10,942 bases of DNA from an uncultured Eubacteriales bacterium (GTDB taxonomy: Bacteria > Bacillota > Clostridia > Lachnospirales > CAG-274), in the NCBI GenBank assembly GCA_902496345.1, contig CABVAP010000075.1:1-10942 (forward strand), in the 5' to 3' direction. Under the pieces are notes generated by a model. That model did no database searches. It was not told the origin of the DNA and worked only from the letters and a program-made list of their open reading frames with translations. Position numbers and translations under genes: made by a program. Shown here in pieces: positions 6,501 to 10,942 of the stretch (within the stretch, counting starts at the first letter, position 1; every line of letters begins with the position of its first letter).

Positions 6501-7602
6501 TTCCACTTCCGTCTGCAACAGTACCGTCATCTGATTTTCTCCAATCAAGGCTACCGTCACCAATTTTTGAAATAGGAACAGTATAAGAGGTAGCGTCTGA
6601 TTCATTTTCGTCATTGTTGCCCATTTGAATTAAGAGGTAATCTCCTGTTTTCATTGAGTCTATAAGTGTTGTATAATTTACGTCTGAAACAAAGCTTTTT
6701 GAACTTTTTCCAGCAACTGCAAGGTTGTTTATAGTAACTTCAGAACCAAAATAGTTACTTAAATTTTGACCCCAACCTTGTTTGAAATTGTATTTTTCAA
6801 CATTCTCAGCTGTATATTCGCAAGCTGTTTCGTCACCTACAACATAAACTTTTCCAGAGAAAGGAAAGCTTTTTGATTCAGAACAGTCTTTTACGTCTGC
6901 ACCTTGCTGTACAACGTGTTTTGTTGTAACTGTTGCAATAGCAAGAATTTTTGAACCAGAGTTTTCAATTTTTATGTCTGCTGGTTTTTCACCATTGTAA
7001 ATAAAATCGTAAGATGTATTTGTACCTTTATTTATAGCAAGAGGTGTTTTTTCAGCAAATTGTGAACCATCTGCATAGAGTGTAATTTTACCGTCTTCTG
7101 TTTCTCCAGTTTCTGAGCCTGTATAGCCCTCACTACCAGAAGCAGGGTTAGCGTCTACAAATAAACCAACTGTTATTTTACAAGGTCCATTTACCGGTAC
7201 AGAAATAGCTGCACCAGGGTCAAGGTTCAAACGACCAAAACCTTTAAATGCTCTAAATGTAACAGCTGAATCTGCTGTTGCGATAAATTTCATATCAGCA
7301 TAACTATATTCTAAATTTGTCGGATTGTTAGCTCCCCCAAGAGAATACAATGTATGGTCTACTTTGTTGCTGTCAGTATAAGTTCCAAGAGAAACAAGTT
7401 TTTCAGTTTCACTACTTGTTGCAAGATTTGTATCAAGGAAAGTCGTATTGCTTGATAAAAAGCTCCAAGAACCGTTACCACTGTCTTTGTCAATTATTTC
7501 TGGGTCTGCTGCATAAGCAGTTGAAATATTGAGCAAAGAACAGCTCATTAGCATTACAAATGTTAATAATGTACTTACTGCACGTTTTAAAAATTTGTTC
7601 AC
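3520..7602 (-). CDS. Secreted dockerin-bearing pectin methylesterase (CE8) with degenerate SGNH esterase domain
   Basis: Exported protein of 1360 residues that should remove methyl esters from plant pectin (homogalacturonan) and dock to a cellulosome scaffoldin. A Sec signal peptide spans 1-31 (AYA|AD). Residues 35-240 form a beta-rich region I cannot assign. About 249-493 is an SGNH domain like CE12 rhamnogalacturonan acetylesterases: AVAGKSSKSF (295-304) and GNND (328-331) are kept, but the nucleophile motif reads GDET (256-259) and DxxH reads DNTN (467-470), so it is probably inactive. About 505-930 is a CE8 beta-helix with GVYRE (554-558), QDTL (724-727, acid/base D725), GTVDYI (743-748, nucleophile D746) and RPW (801-803), all intact. 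A small beta domain lies at about 935-1018. A type I dockerin (1032-1096) has two calcium loops, at 1036-1047 and 1075-1086. A Thr/Ser/Glu-rich linker leads to a C-terminal beta-sandwich of about 220 residues (1140-1360), perhaps carbohydrate-binding. The GTG start follows AAGGAGG by eight bases. Monocistronic. Confidence 0.93.
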   Translation of the reverse strand: MNKFLKRAVSTLLTFVMLMSCSLLNISTAYAADPEIIDKDSGNGSWSFLSSNTTFLDTNLATSSETEKLVSLGTYTDSNKVDHTLYSLGGANNPTNLEYSYADMKFIATADSAVTFRAFKGFGRLNLDPGAAISVPVNGPCKITVGLFVDANPASGSEGYTGSETGETEDGKITLYADGSQFAEKTPLAINKGTNTSYDFIYNGEKPADIKIENSGSKILAIATVTTKHVVQQGADVKDCSESKSFPFSGKVYVVGDETACEYTAENVEKYNFKQGWGQNLSNYFGSEVTINNLAVAGKSSKSFVSDVNYTTLIDSMKTGDYLLIQMGNNDENESDATSYTVPISKIGDGSLDWRKSDDGTVADGSGNNVPCFEWFLYNKYIKPAREAGTQPVLITPVTKRDDSGSAKEDVTHNLYAEAVRQLAADYKVPLIDVNYDSTKYWNEVYAQGGADATKALHALTESGEVDNTNLSKVGADAVAKMVASSAKKLGLALGLKSNVEVEKVKEITVDANVAQTNVSTLTFKTVSDAMKFIESCNTPTSEEERVTLNFKKGVYREQIFVNAPYLTFKNADSTSYSDVVLTWYYGIGYKYYSIGADGFYDKDTMRENQINDTYTAACTNWGHTVRVNSTATGFKADNITFESSFDRYVTKEEIEDGCTPVDISNAEEKAVFYKDGTVKKPDRASLGVGSTTVQGKDYRERSCAFFAMADKMEMNGCYFVSEQDTLGTNHMRQYYKDCVIEGTVDYICGTGNSIFDNCELKWGTTANASGGYVTAPKGNYLFYKCKVTGNGNDKTNSWARPWGGQDSNLTAFKTTITKNKNSKLNILGSGYSNMSKNLASEARFYEYGSVDENGNSIDTSSRLKNTVQPFGTVVTDKWLMLEFNPYNYTTGKYKADNPNVRYTVDDWDPMNRAERMKPILEAINFDLASCGKNIAYDETNNVYTVGAETVTLPAVADGYERKVVSSSSNVVVSDDGNVLKLNHSSEATDATLTVYYREKDSDEWGDNRVIALKITEKGATPVDPVDPTDEYILGDFNNDKVIDVNDAALVLSYVLNKSDSQFKDFTKIQIDSADVTGDKKVTAEDVAQILAKVLDKNFVFTRKEFDGKVTTTTTEATTDESTESSTDVSEPTTSVEVENNFFVDSDDFSSWIRENHDDAVGIDRANEDEVFGNATPKILLPNKAVFKKFANPISSGVYEFSTDFLTTNEDTATGRSFRIYFENAATADNGNGIATDAFDFSNIFYHLTDFGGSTYVVAEDNTGCKVKTDNTFSAGNMESNKWYHISVKVDFDNKTQTTAIYLHGTDGTYAPETSWTTPIADPVITPLISKDPLQLKQIRLVRTIGGNVYFDNVSVKEIR

Positions 7603-7610
7603 TAGTTATT

Positions 7611-7617
7611 CCTCCTT
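7611..7617 (-). promoter_or_regulatory. Ribosome binding site fixing a GTG start
   Basis: AAGGAGG in the minus-strand message, eight bases before GTG at 7602-7600. It sets the pectinesterase start at a GTG; the signal peptide (basic MNKFLKR, then a hydrophobic core) begins directly there. Confidence 0.85.
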
Positions 7618-7653
7618 ATAAAATTAATAAATAAAAAACTTTAAGTTAAGTAT

Positions 7654-7675
7654 AAAAGTTGTCGATACAACTTTT
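7654..7675. promoter_or_regulatory. Perfect inverted repeat downstream of the pectinesterase promoter (candidate operator or leader hairpin)
   Basis: aaaagttgt (7654-7662) and acaactttt (7667-7675) form a perfect 9-bp inverted repeat around cgat. It starts roughly 15 bases downstream of the expected transcription start, a typical place for a repressor operator. As RNA it would fold into a hairpin followed by a short U-rich stretch, so attenuation is an alternative. The regulator is not identifiable. Confidence 0.55.
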
Positions 7676-7696
7676 TAAAACTTACTCACTATTAAG

Positions 7697-7725
7697 ATTA
7701 TAAGTTGTAATGTAAATTCTGTCAA
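7697..7725 (-). promoter_or_regulatory. Exact-consensus sigma-A promoter of the pectinesterase gene
   Basis: Reading the minus strand: TTGACA (7725-7720), exactly 17 bases, then TATAAT (7702-7697). Both hexamers and the spacing match the housekeeping consensus perfectly. Transcription should start near 7690, giving a leader of about 88 bases. Confidence 0.9.
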
Positions 7726-7732
7726 CAATTTG

Positions 7733-7747
7733 ATGAAAGATTTTCAT
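7733..7747. promoter_or_regulatory. Palindrome just upstream of the pectinesterase -35 box
   Basis: atgaaa-gat-tttcat is a perfect inverted repeat of six bases with a three-base centre. It ends about seven bases upstream of the -35 element, where an activator or second repressor site could sit. Its sequence differs from the repeat at 7654-7675. Confidence 0.35.
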
Positions 7748-7929
7748 AGCCAGCAAATATTTTTATAAATTTTCAATATAATTACGCAAAATTATTGTGC
7801 ATAATTCACAAGCATTTTCCCTATTTCTAACACAGTATTTATTATAAAAATCAACTTCTCCTATTTTTTTACTTTTTTCATATATTTTATAAAGTTGTAT
7901 CTTGCTTTCTATATTTTACTAATTTACCA

Positions 7930-7958
7930 TTGAAATTTTTTTCGCCCTGTGTTACAAT
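7930..7958 (+). promoter_or_regulatory. Sigma-A promoter of fba
   Basis: TTGAAA (7930-7935), 17-base spacer, TACAAT (7953-7958). Predicted start is near 7965, leaving a leader of about 45 bases with a ribosome binding site aaagggg (7993-7999) ten bases before the ATG. Confidence 0.8.
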
Positions 7959-8009
7959 AACATCAAGAAATAAATTTCTACTTTAATTTTAGAAAGGGGT
8001 TATTATATT

Positions 8010-8957
8010 ATGGCATTAGTAACAAGTACAAAAATGTTTGAAAAGGCTTATGACGGAAAGTACGCAATCGGTGCTTTCAACATCAACAATATGGAAATTA
8101 TTCAAGGTGTTACTAGAGCAGCTGCTGCCCTTAATTCAGCTTGTATTCTTCAGGTTTCAAAAAGTGCCCTTAAATATGCAGGCCCAAAATATTTAAAAGG
8201 AATGGTAGATGCAGCAATCGATGAAACTGGCATTGATGTAACTCTCCACCTTGACCACGGCCCAGACTTAGAAACAGTTAAAGAAGTTATCGCTGCTGGC
8301 TTTACTTCTGTTATGTTCGATGGTTCTCATTTTGATTATGAAGAAAACGTTGCAAAAACTATTGAAGTTGTTAAATACGCTCACGATAAAGGCGTTGTAG
8401 TTGAGGCTGAACTTGGTAAACTCGCAGGTGTTGAGGACGAAGTAAATGTATCAGCTGCAAATGCAACTTATACAGACCCTGACCAGGCTGTTGATTTTGT
8501 TCAGAGAACAGGCGTTGACTCTCTTGCAATTGCAATCGGTACAAGCCACGGTGCATATAAATTTAAGGGTGAACCAAAACTTGACTTTGCAAGACTTGAA
8601 ACAATCTCTAATAAACTTGATGCTGCTGGATTTAAAAAATACCCAATCGTTCTCCACGGTGCATCTTCTGTTGACCCAGGTTGCGTAAAAACTTGCAATG
8701 ACTTTGGTGGAAAAATAAACGGAGCAAAAGGTATCCCTAACGATATGCTTAGAAAAGCTGCATCTATGGCTGTTTGTAAAATTAATATGGATACAGATTT
8801 AAGACTTGCTATGACTGCTGCAATCAGAAAGTTCTTAGCAGAAAAACCAGAAGCATTCGACCCTAGAGGATATTGTGGAGATGGTAGAGCACTTATCCAA
8901 AGTCTTGTTGAAGGAAAAATCAAAGACGTTCTTGGCTCTGTTGATTCTCTTAAATAA
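8010..8957 (+). CDS. fba: Class II fructose-1,6-bisphosphate aldolase
   Basis: Cytosolic zinc-dependent enzyme of 315 residues that reversibly cleaves fructose 1,6-bisphosphate to dihydroxyacetone phosphate and glyceraldehyde 3-phosphate in glycolysis and gluconeogenesis. The class II signature HLDHG is at 80-84: D82 is the catalytic acid/base and H83 a zinc ligand. The other zinc ligands are H180 (in GTSHGAYK) and H216 (in VLHGASS). The substrate and cation loop NMDTDLR is at 259-265, and the acidic EAELG (132-136) is in place. Length is normal for the family and no key residue is missing. It is monocistronic, with a good promoter and a terminator, and shows no link to the pectinase beyond proximity. 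The gene is more G/C-rich than the surrounding spacers, as expected for a strongly expressed core gene. The ATG start is supported by the ribosome binding site and the conserved N-terminus MALVTSTKMF. Confidence 0.97.
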   Translation: MALVTSTKMFEKAYDGKYAIGAFNINNMEIIQGVTRAAAALNSACILQVSKSALKYAGPKYLKGMVDAAIDETGIDVTLHLDHGPDLETVKEVIAAGFTSVMFDGSHFDYEENVAKTIEVVKYAHDKGVVVEAELGKLAGVEDEVNVSAANATYTDPDQAVDFVQRTGVDSLAIAIGTSHGAYKFKGEPKLDFARLETISNKLDAAGFKKYPIVLHGASSVDPGCVKTCNDFGGKINGAKGIPNDMLRKAASMAVCKINMDTDLRLAMTAAIRKFLAEKPEAFDPRGYCGDGRALIQSLVEGKIKDVLGSVDSLK

Positions 8958-9009
8958 TAACCATACAACATTTTTAAATGTTTCGTGTTAATTTGAAATA
9001 AGTTATTTT

Positions 9010-9059
9010 AAAAAAACGTTTTGTTATATACATAAATTGTCGATAACAAACGTTTTTTT
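9010..9059 (+). terminator. Intrinsic terminator of fba
   Basis: The A-rich arm at 9010-9027 (aaaaaaacgttttgttat) pairs with ataacaaacgttttttt (9043-9059), with one bulged t. The loop is 15 bases and the structure ends in seven T's. It begins about 50 bases after the stop codon, so guaB is a separate unit. Confidence 0.85.
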
Positions 9060-9086
9060 GTTTCTTGATTATATAAATAAATTTTT

Positions 9087-9096
9087 TTGTCGACAA
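9087..9096. promoter_or_regulatory. Palindrome ttgtcgacaa upstream of the guaB promoter
   Basis: A perfect 10-bp palindrome ending four bases before the -35 box of guaB. Related sequences occur in the fba terminator loop (9038-9049, ttgtcgataaca) and in the pectinesterase leader (7659-7670, ttgtcgatacaa). It may be a regulator site; no known operator is recognised. Confidence 0.3.
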
Positions 9097-9100
9097 CCTA

Positions 9101-9129
9101 TTGATTTTTATCTAAAATGTATGTATAAT
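9101..9129 (+). promoter_or_regulatory. guaB: Sigma-A promoter of guaB
   Basis: TTGATT (9101-9106), 17-base spacer, TATAAT (9124-9129). The expected start near 9136 leaves a leader of about 42 bases, too short for a purine riboswitch. Confidence 0.85.
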
Positions 9130-9162
9130 TCTAAGTATTAATCTATTTTGTTTTTGTTATTT

Positions 9163-9170
9163 GAAAGGAG
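9163..9170 (+). promoter_or_regulatory. guaB: Ribosome binding site deciding the guaB start
   Basis: gaaaggag lies seven bases before ATG 9178. The reading frame is open further upstream to a TTG at 9148, but that longer start would place this site inside the coding region and has no site of its own, so 9178 is chosen. Confidence 0.88.
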
Positions 9171-9177
9171 AAAAAAA

Positions 9178-10680
9178 ATGGCATATTATTTTGATGAACC
9201 ATCTCATACTTTTAGTGAATACTTATTAGTTCCAGGTTATTCTTCTTCTGAATGTACCCCTGCAAATGCTTCATTAAAAACACCTCTTGTAAAATTCAAA
9301 AAAGGCGAAGAGTGTCCTATTACTATGAACATTCCTCTTGTTTCTGCAATTATGCAATCTGTATCTGATGATAAAATGGCGATTGCTCTTGCAAAAGAAG
9401 GTGGAATTTCTTTTATTTATGGCTCACAAACTGTTGAAAATCAAGCTGAAATGGTTAGACGTGTTAAAAACTATAAAGCTGGCTTTGTTGTAAGCGATTC
9501 AAATATTAGCCCTGATTCAACTTTACAAGATATTTTAGACCTTAAAGAAAAAACAGGTCATACAACTGTAGCTGTTACAGAAGACGGTACATCTAATGGA
9601 AAACTTATCGGTATCGTTACAGGCAGAGATTACAGAATTAGCAGAATGGAACGTTCTGTTAAGGTTTCTGAATTTATGACACCTATCGAAAACATTATTT
9701 ATGCAAAAGAGGGTACAAGCCTTAAAGAAGCTAATAACATCATCTGGGACCACAAACTCAATTCTCTACCTATTCTTGATGATGAAGGAAGACTTGTTTC
9801 TTTTGTTTTCAGAAAAGACTATGATTCACATAAAGAAAATCCAATCGAACTTCTCGACTCACAAAAGAGATATGTCGTTGGTGCTGGTATAAATACAAGA
9901 GATTATGCAGAGCGTGTTCCTGCTCTTGTTGAGGCTGGTGCTGATGTTTTATGTATCGACTCATCAGAAGGTTTCTCAGAATGGCAAAAACTTACAATTG
10001 ATTTTATCCGTGAAAAATATGGCGACAGCGTAAAAGTTGGAGCTGGAAACGTTGTTGATAGAGAGGGATTTTTATTTCTTGCAAAAGCTGGTGCAGATTT
10101 TGTTAAAATCGGTATCGGTGGTGGTTCTATCTGTATAACTCGTGAAACTAAAGGTATCGGACGTGGACAAGCTACATCTGTTATCGAAGTAGCCGCTGCA
10201 AGAGATGAATATTACAAAGAAACAGGAATTTATATTCCAATTTGTTCTGACGGTGGTATTGTTCACGACTATCATATCACACTTGCATTAGCAATGGGTG
10301 CTGATTTCGTTATGCTTGGTAGATACTTCTCAAGATTTGACGAAAGCCCAACAAATAAAGTTTCTGTAAACGGAAACTATATGAAAGAATACTGGGGCGA
10401 AGGTTCAGCAAGAGCAAGAAACTGGCAACGTTACGATATGGGTGGTGCTAGCAAACTTTCTTTTGAAGAAGGTGTTGACTCTTATGTGCCTTATGCTGGT
10501 AGCTTACACGATAACGTTGGACTTACTTTAAGCAAAGTACGTTCCACAATGTGCAACTGTGGTGCGTTGACTATTGCCGAACTCCAACAAAAAGCAAAAA
10601 TCACTCTCGTTTCTGCTACAAGTATTGTTGAAGGTGGAGCACACGACGTTGTACTTAAAGACAAAGCTCCTGTAAAATAA
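9178..10680 (+). CDS. guaB: Inosine-5'-monophosphate dehydrogenase
   Basis: Cytosolic enzyme of 500 residues that oxidises IMP to XMP with NAD+, the rate-limiting step of guanine nucleotide synthesis. A (beta/alpha)8 barrel is interrupted by a CBS-pair (Bateman) domain at about 103-215. The catalytic loop GIGGGSICITR is at 312-322, with the nucleophile Cys319. SDGG (357-360) binds the IMP phosphate region, and the flap Arg418-Tyr419 (NWQRYD) serves as the base that activates water. The start MAYYFDEPSHTFSEYLLVPG, the wording around the active site and the C-terminal stretch MCNCGALTIAELQQKAKITL closely resemble my memory of Tritrichomonas foetus IMPDH, in which Cys319, Arg418 and Tyr419 carry the same numbers. 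This is thus a divergent bacterial subtype that looks unlike the Bacillus or E. coli GuaB type (whose catalytic loop usually reads GPGSIC-TTR). All catalytic residues are present. It has its own promoter and terminator and is not in a purine operon here. Confidence 0.97.
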   Translation: MAYYFDEPSHTFSEYLLVPGYSSSECTPANASLKTPLVKFKKGEECPITMNIPLVSAIMQSVSDDKMAIALAKEGGISFIYGSQTVENQAEMVRRVKNYKAGFVVSDSNISPDSTLQDILDLKEKTGHTTVAVTEDGTSNGKLIGIVTGRDYRISRMERSVKVSEFMTPIENIIYAKEGTSLKEANNIIWDHKLNSLPILDDEGRLVSFVFRKDYDSHKENPIELLDSQKRYVVGAGINTRDYAERVPALVEAGADVLCIDSSEGFSEWQKLTIDFIREKYGDSVKVGAGNVVDREGFLFLAKAGADFVKIGIGGGSICITRETKGIGRGQATSVIEVAAARDEYYKETGIYIPICSDGGIVHDYHITLALAMGADFVMLGRYFSRFDESPTNKVSVNGNYMKEYWGEGSARARNWQRYDMGGASKLSFEEGVDSYVPYAGSLHDNVGLTLSKVRSTMCNCGALTIAELQQKAKITLVSATSIVEGGAHDVVLKDKAPVK

Positions 10681-10707
10681 ACTATTATAAAACATTGTAA
10701 AATATTT

Positions 10708-10736
10708 AAGCCCGTGGAAAAAGTATCCACGGGCTT
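10708..10736 (+). terminator. Intrinsic terminator of guaB
   Basis: A perfect 11-bp stem, aagcccgtgga (10708-10718) with tccacgggctt (10726-10736), has a seven-base loop and is followed by tcttgaattgttt. It begins 28 bases after the stop codon. Confidence 0.92.
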
Positions 10737-10772
10737 TCTTGAATTGTTTAGCAACGTCACAAAAATCTAGAT

Positions 10773-10942
10773 AAATTGGGGTTTGTAGTGGTGAACCTTT
10801 TTAATTAAAAAGATTTAAAAACTGGCTTTGTGGTGATTTTAGCTATTGGTTTATAATTCGATTTCATCGGAAATCTATTTATTTGCCTACGGCGTGGTAC
10901 TTTTTGATTGCAAAAAGTACCCAAAAACCTGGGGGGTTTCGA
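10773..10942. repeat. Right copy of the intergenic repeat, inverted relative to 34-309
   Basis: Its reverse complement matches 34-117 with one difference, then skips the extra tandem unit of the left copy and matches about 213-309 with scattered changes. It carries the same perfect 11-bp hairpin with a changed loop, and the ccgatgaaatcgg-type hairpin. It starts shortly after the guaB terminator and is truncated by the window end, so its true outer boundary is not visible. Confidence 0.85.

Larger units (their letters stand above)
7603..8009. other. Divergent intergenic region between pectinesterase and fba genes, 407 bp
   Basis: It contains the complete control region of the pectinesterase gene on its left (7603-7747) and the fba promoter on its right (7930-7958). 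The middle, 7750-7925, is AT-rich with only minor inverted repeats (for example aattat/ataatt, 7790-7806) and no credible ORF. Confidence 0.7.

Noticed and set aside
7540..7602. Lipoprotein signal (LMSC at residues 18-21) in the pectinesterase
   Set aside because: Met at the -2 position is poor for a lipobox. The hydrophobic stretch continues past the Cys to a good signal peptidase I site, AYA|AD, and a dockerin protein is expected to be released rather than lipid-anchored.
7796..7810. CRP-like palindrome tgtgcataattcaca in the pectinesterase/fba spacer
   Set aside because: The inner bases are not symmetric, it lies about 70 bases upstream of the pectinesterase -35 and over 100 from the fba one, and this kind of Firmicute is not known to use an E. 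coli-style CRP site; likely chance.
8501..8971. Open frame of 156 codons on the minus strand across fba
   Set aside because: It is antisense to the highly conserved aldolase, with no ribosome binding site or recognisable domain. It is a by-product of codon bias in a strongly expressed gene.
9148..9177. Ten-residue longer IMP dehydrogenase using a TTG start
   Set aside because: This would encode the ribosome binding site gaaaggag as protein. ATG 9178 has ideal spacing and gives the N-terminus and residue numbering seen in the family.
9130..9177. Purine riboswitch upstream of guaB
   Set aside because: The predicted leader is only about 42 bases, with no aptamer-like pairing.
34..10942. Whole window as a composite transposon bounded by inverted repeats
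   Set aside because: There is no transposase or integrase, the enclosed genes include core fba and guaB, and the repeats look like intergenic elements, not insertion sequences.

Overview
This AT-rich window looks like chromosomal DNA from a plant-fibre-degrading Firmicute, most likely a Ruminococcus-like member of the Oscillospiraceae/Ruminococcaceae. The reasons are a secreted pectinase carrying a type I dockerin (the plug module of cellulosomes), strong AAGGAGG-type ribosome binding sites, consensus sigma-A promoters and short AT-rich spacers. The family-level placement is inference; no rRNA or tRNA gene is present to confirm it.

Layout, left to right. Positions 1-323 are a non-coding, hairpin-rich repeat block. 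324-2348 (-) encodes a membrane chemoreceptor (methyl-accepting chemotaxis protein). 2349-2792 is a divergent promoter region. 2793-3257 (+) encodes a small zinc-ribbon/TM2-domain membrane protein. 3258-3519 is a convergent gap with two terminators and, between them, a 134-bp structured element. 3520-7602 (-) is a very large secreted multi-domain pectin methylesterase: N-terminal beta-rich region, SGNH (CE12-like) domain, CE8 pectinesterase, small beta domain, dockerin, Thr-rich linker and C-terminal beta-sandwich. 7603-8009 is a second divergent promoter region. 8010-8957 (+) is class II fructose-bisphosphate aldolase. 9178-10680 (+) is IMP dehydrogenase, with its own promoter and terminator. 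10773-10942 is a second copy of the left-edge repeat in inverted orientation, cut off by the window end.

The five genes appear to be five separate transcription units. Each has its own promoter, and four have a clear terminator. Functionally they are mixed: environmental sensing, pectin attack, glycolysis and guanine nucleotide synthesis. I see no operon logic and no mobile-element genes (no transposase, integrase or phage gene), no CRISPR array and no defence system. The housekeeping pair fba/guaB argues that this is core chromosome, not an island.

The most interesting points are four. (1) The SGNH esterase domain fused to the pectinesterase has lost both its nucleophile Ser (to Glu) and its catalytic His (to Asn), so it is probably a pseudo-esterase beside an intact CE8 active site. 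(2) The IMP dehydrogenase closely resembles, as I recall it, the enzyme of the protist Tritrichomonas foetus, and its catalytic residues fall at the same residue numbers. (3) The pectinase gene has an exact consensus promoter bracketed by two inverted repeats that look like operators. (4) There are two families of intergenic repeat or structured elements, one of them forming inverted repeats at the two window edges.
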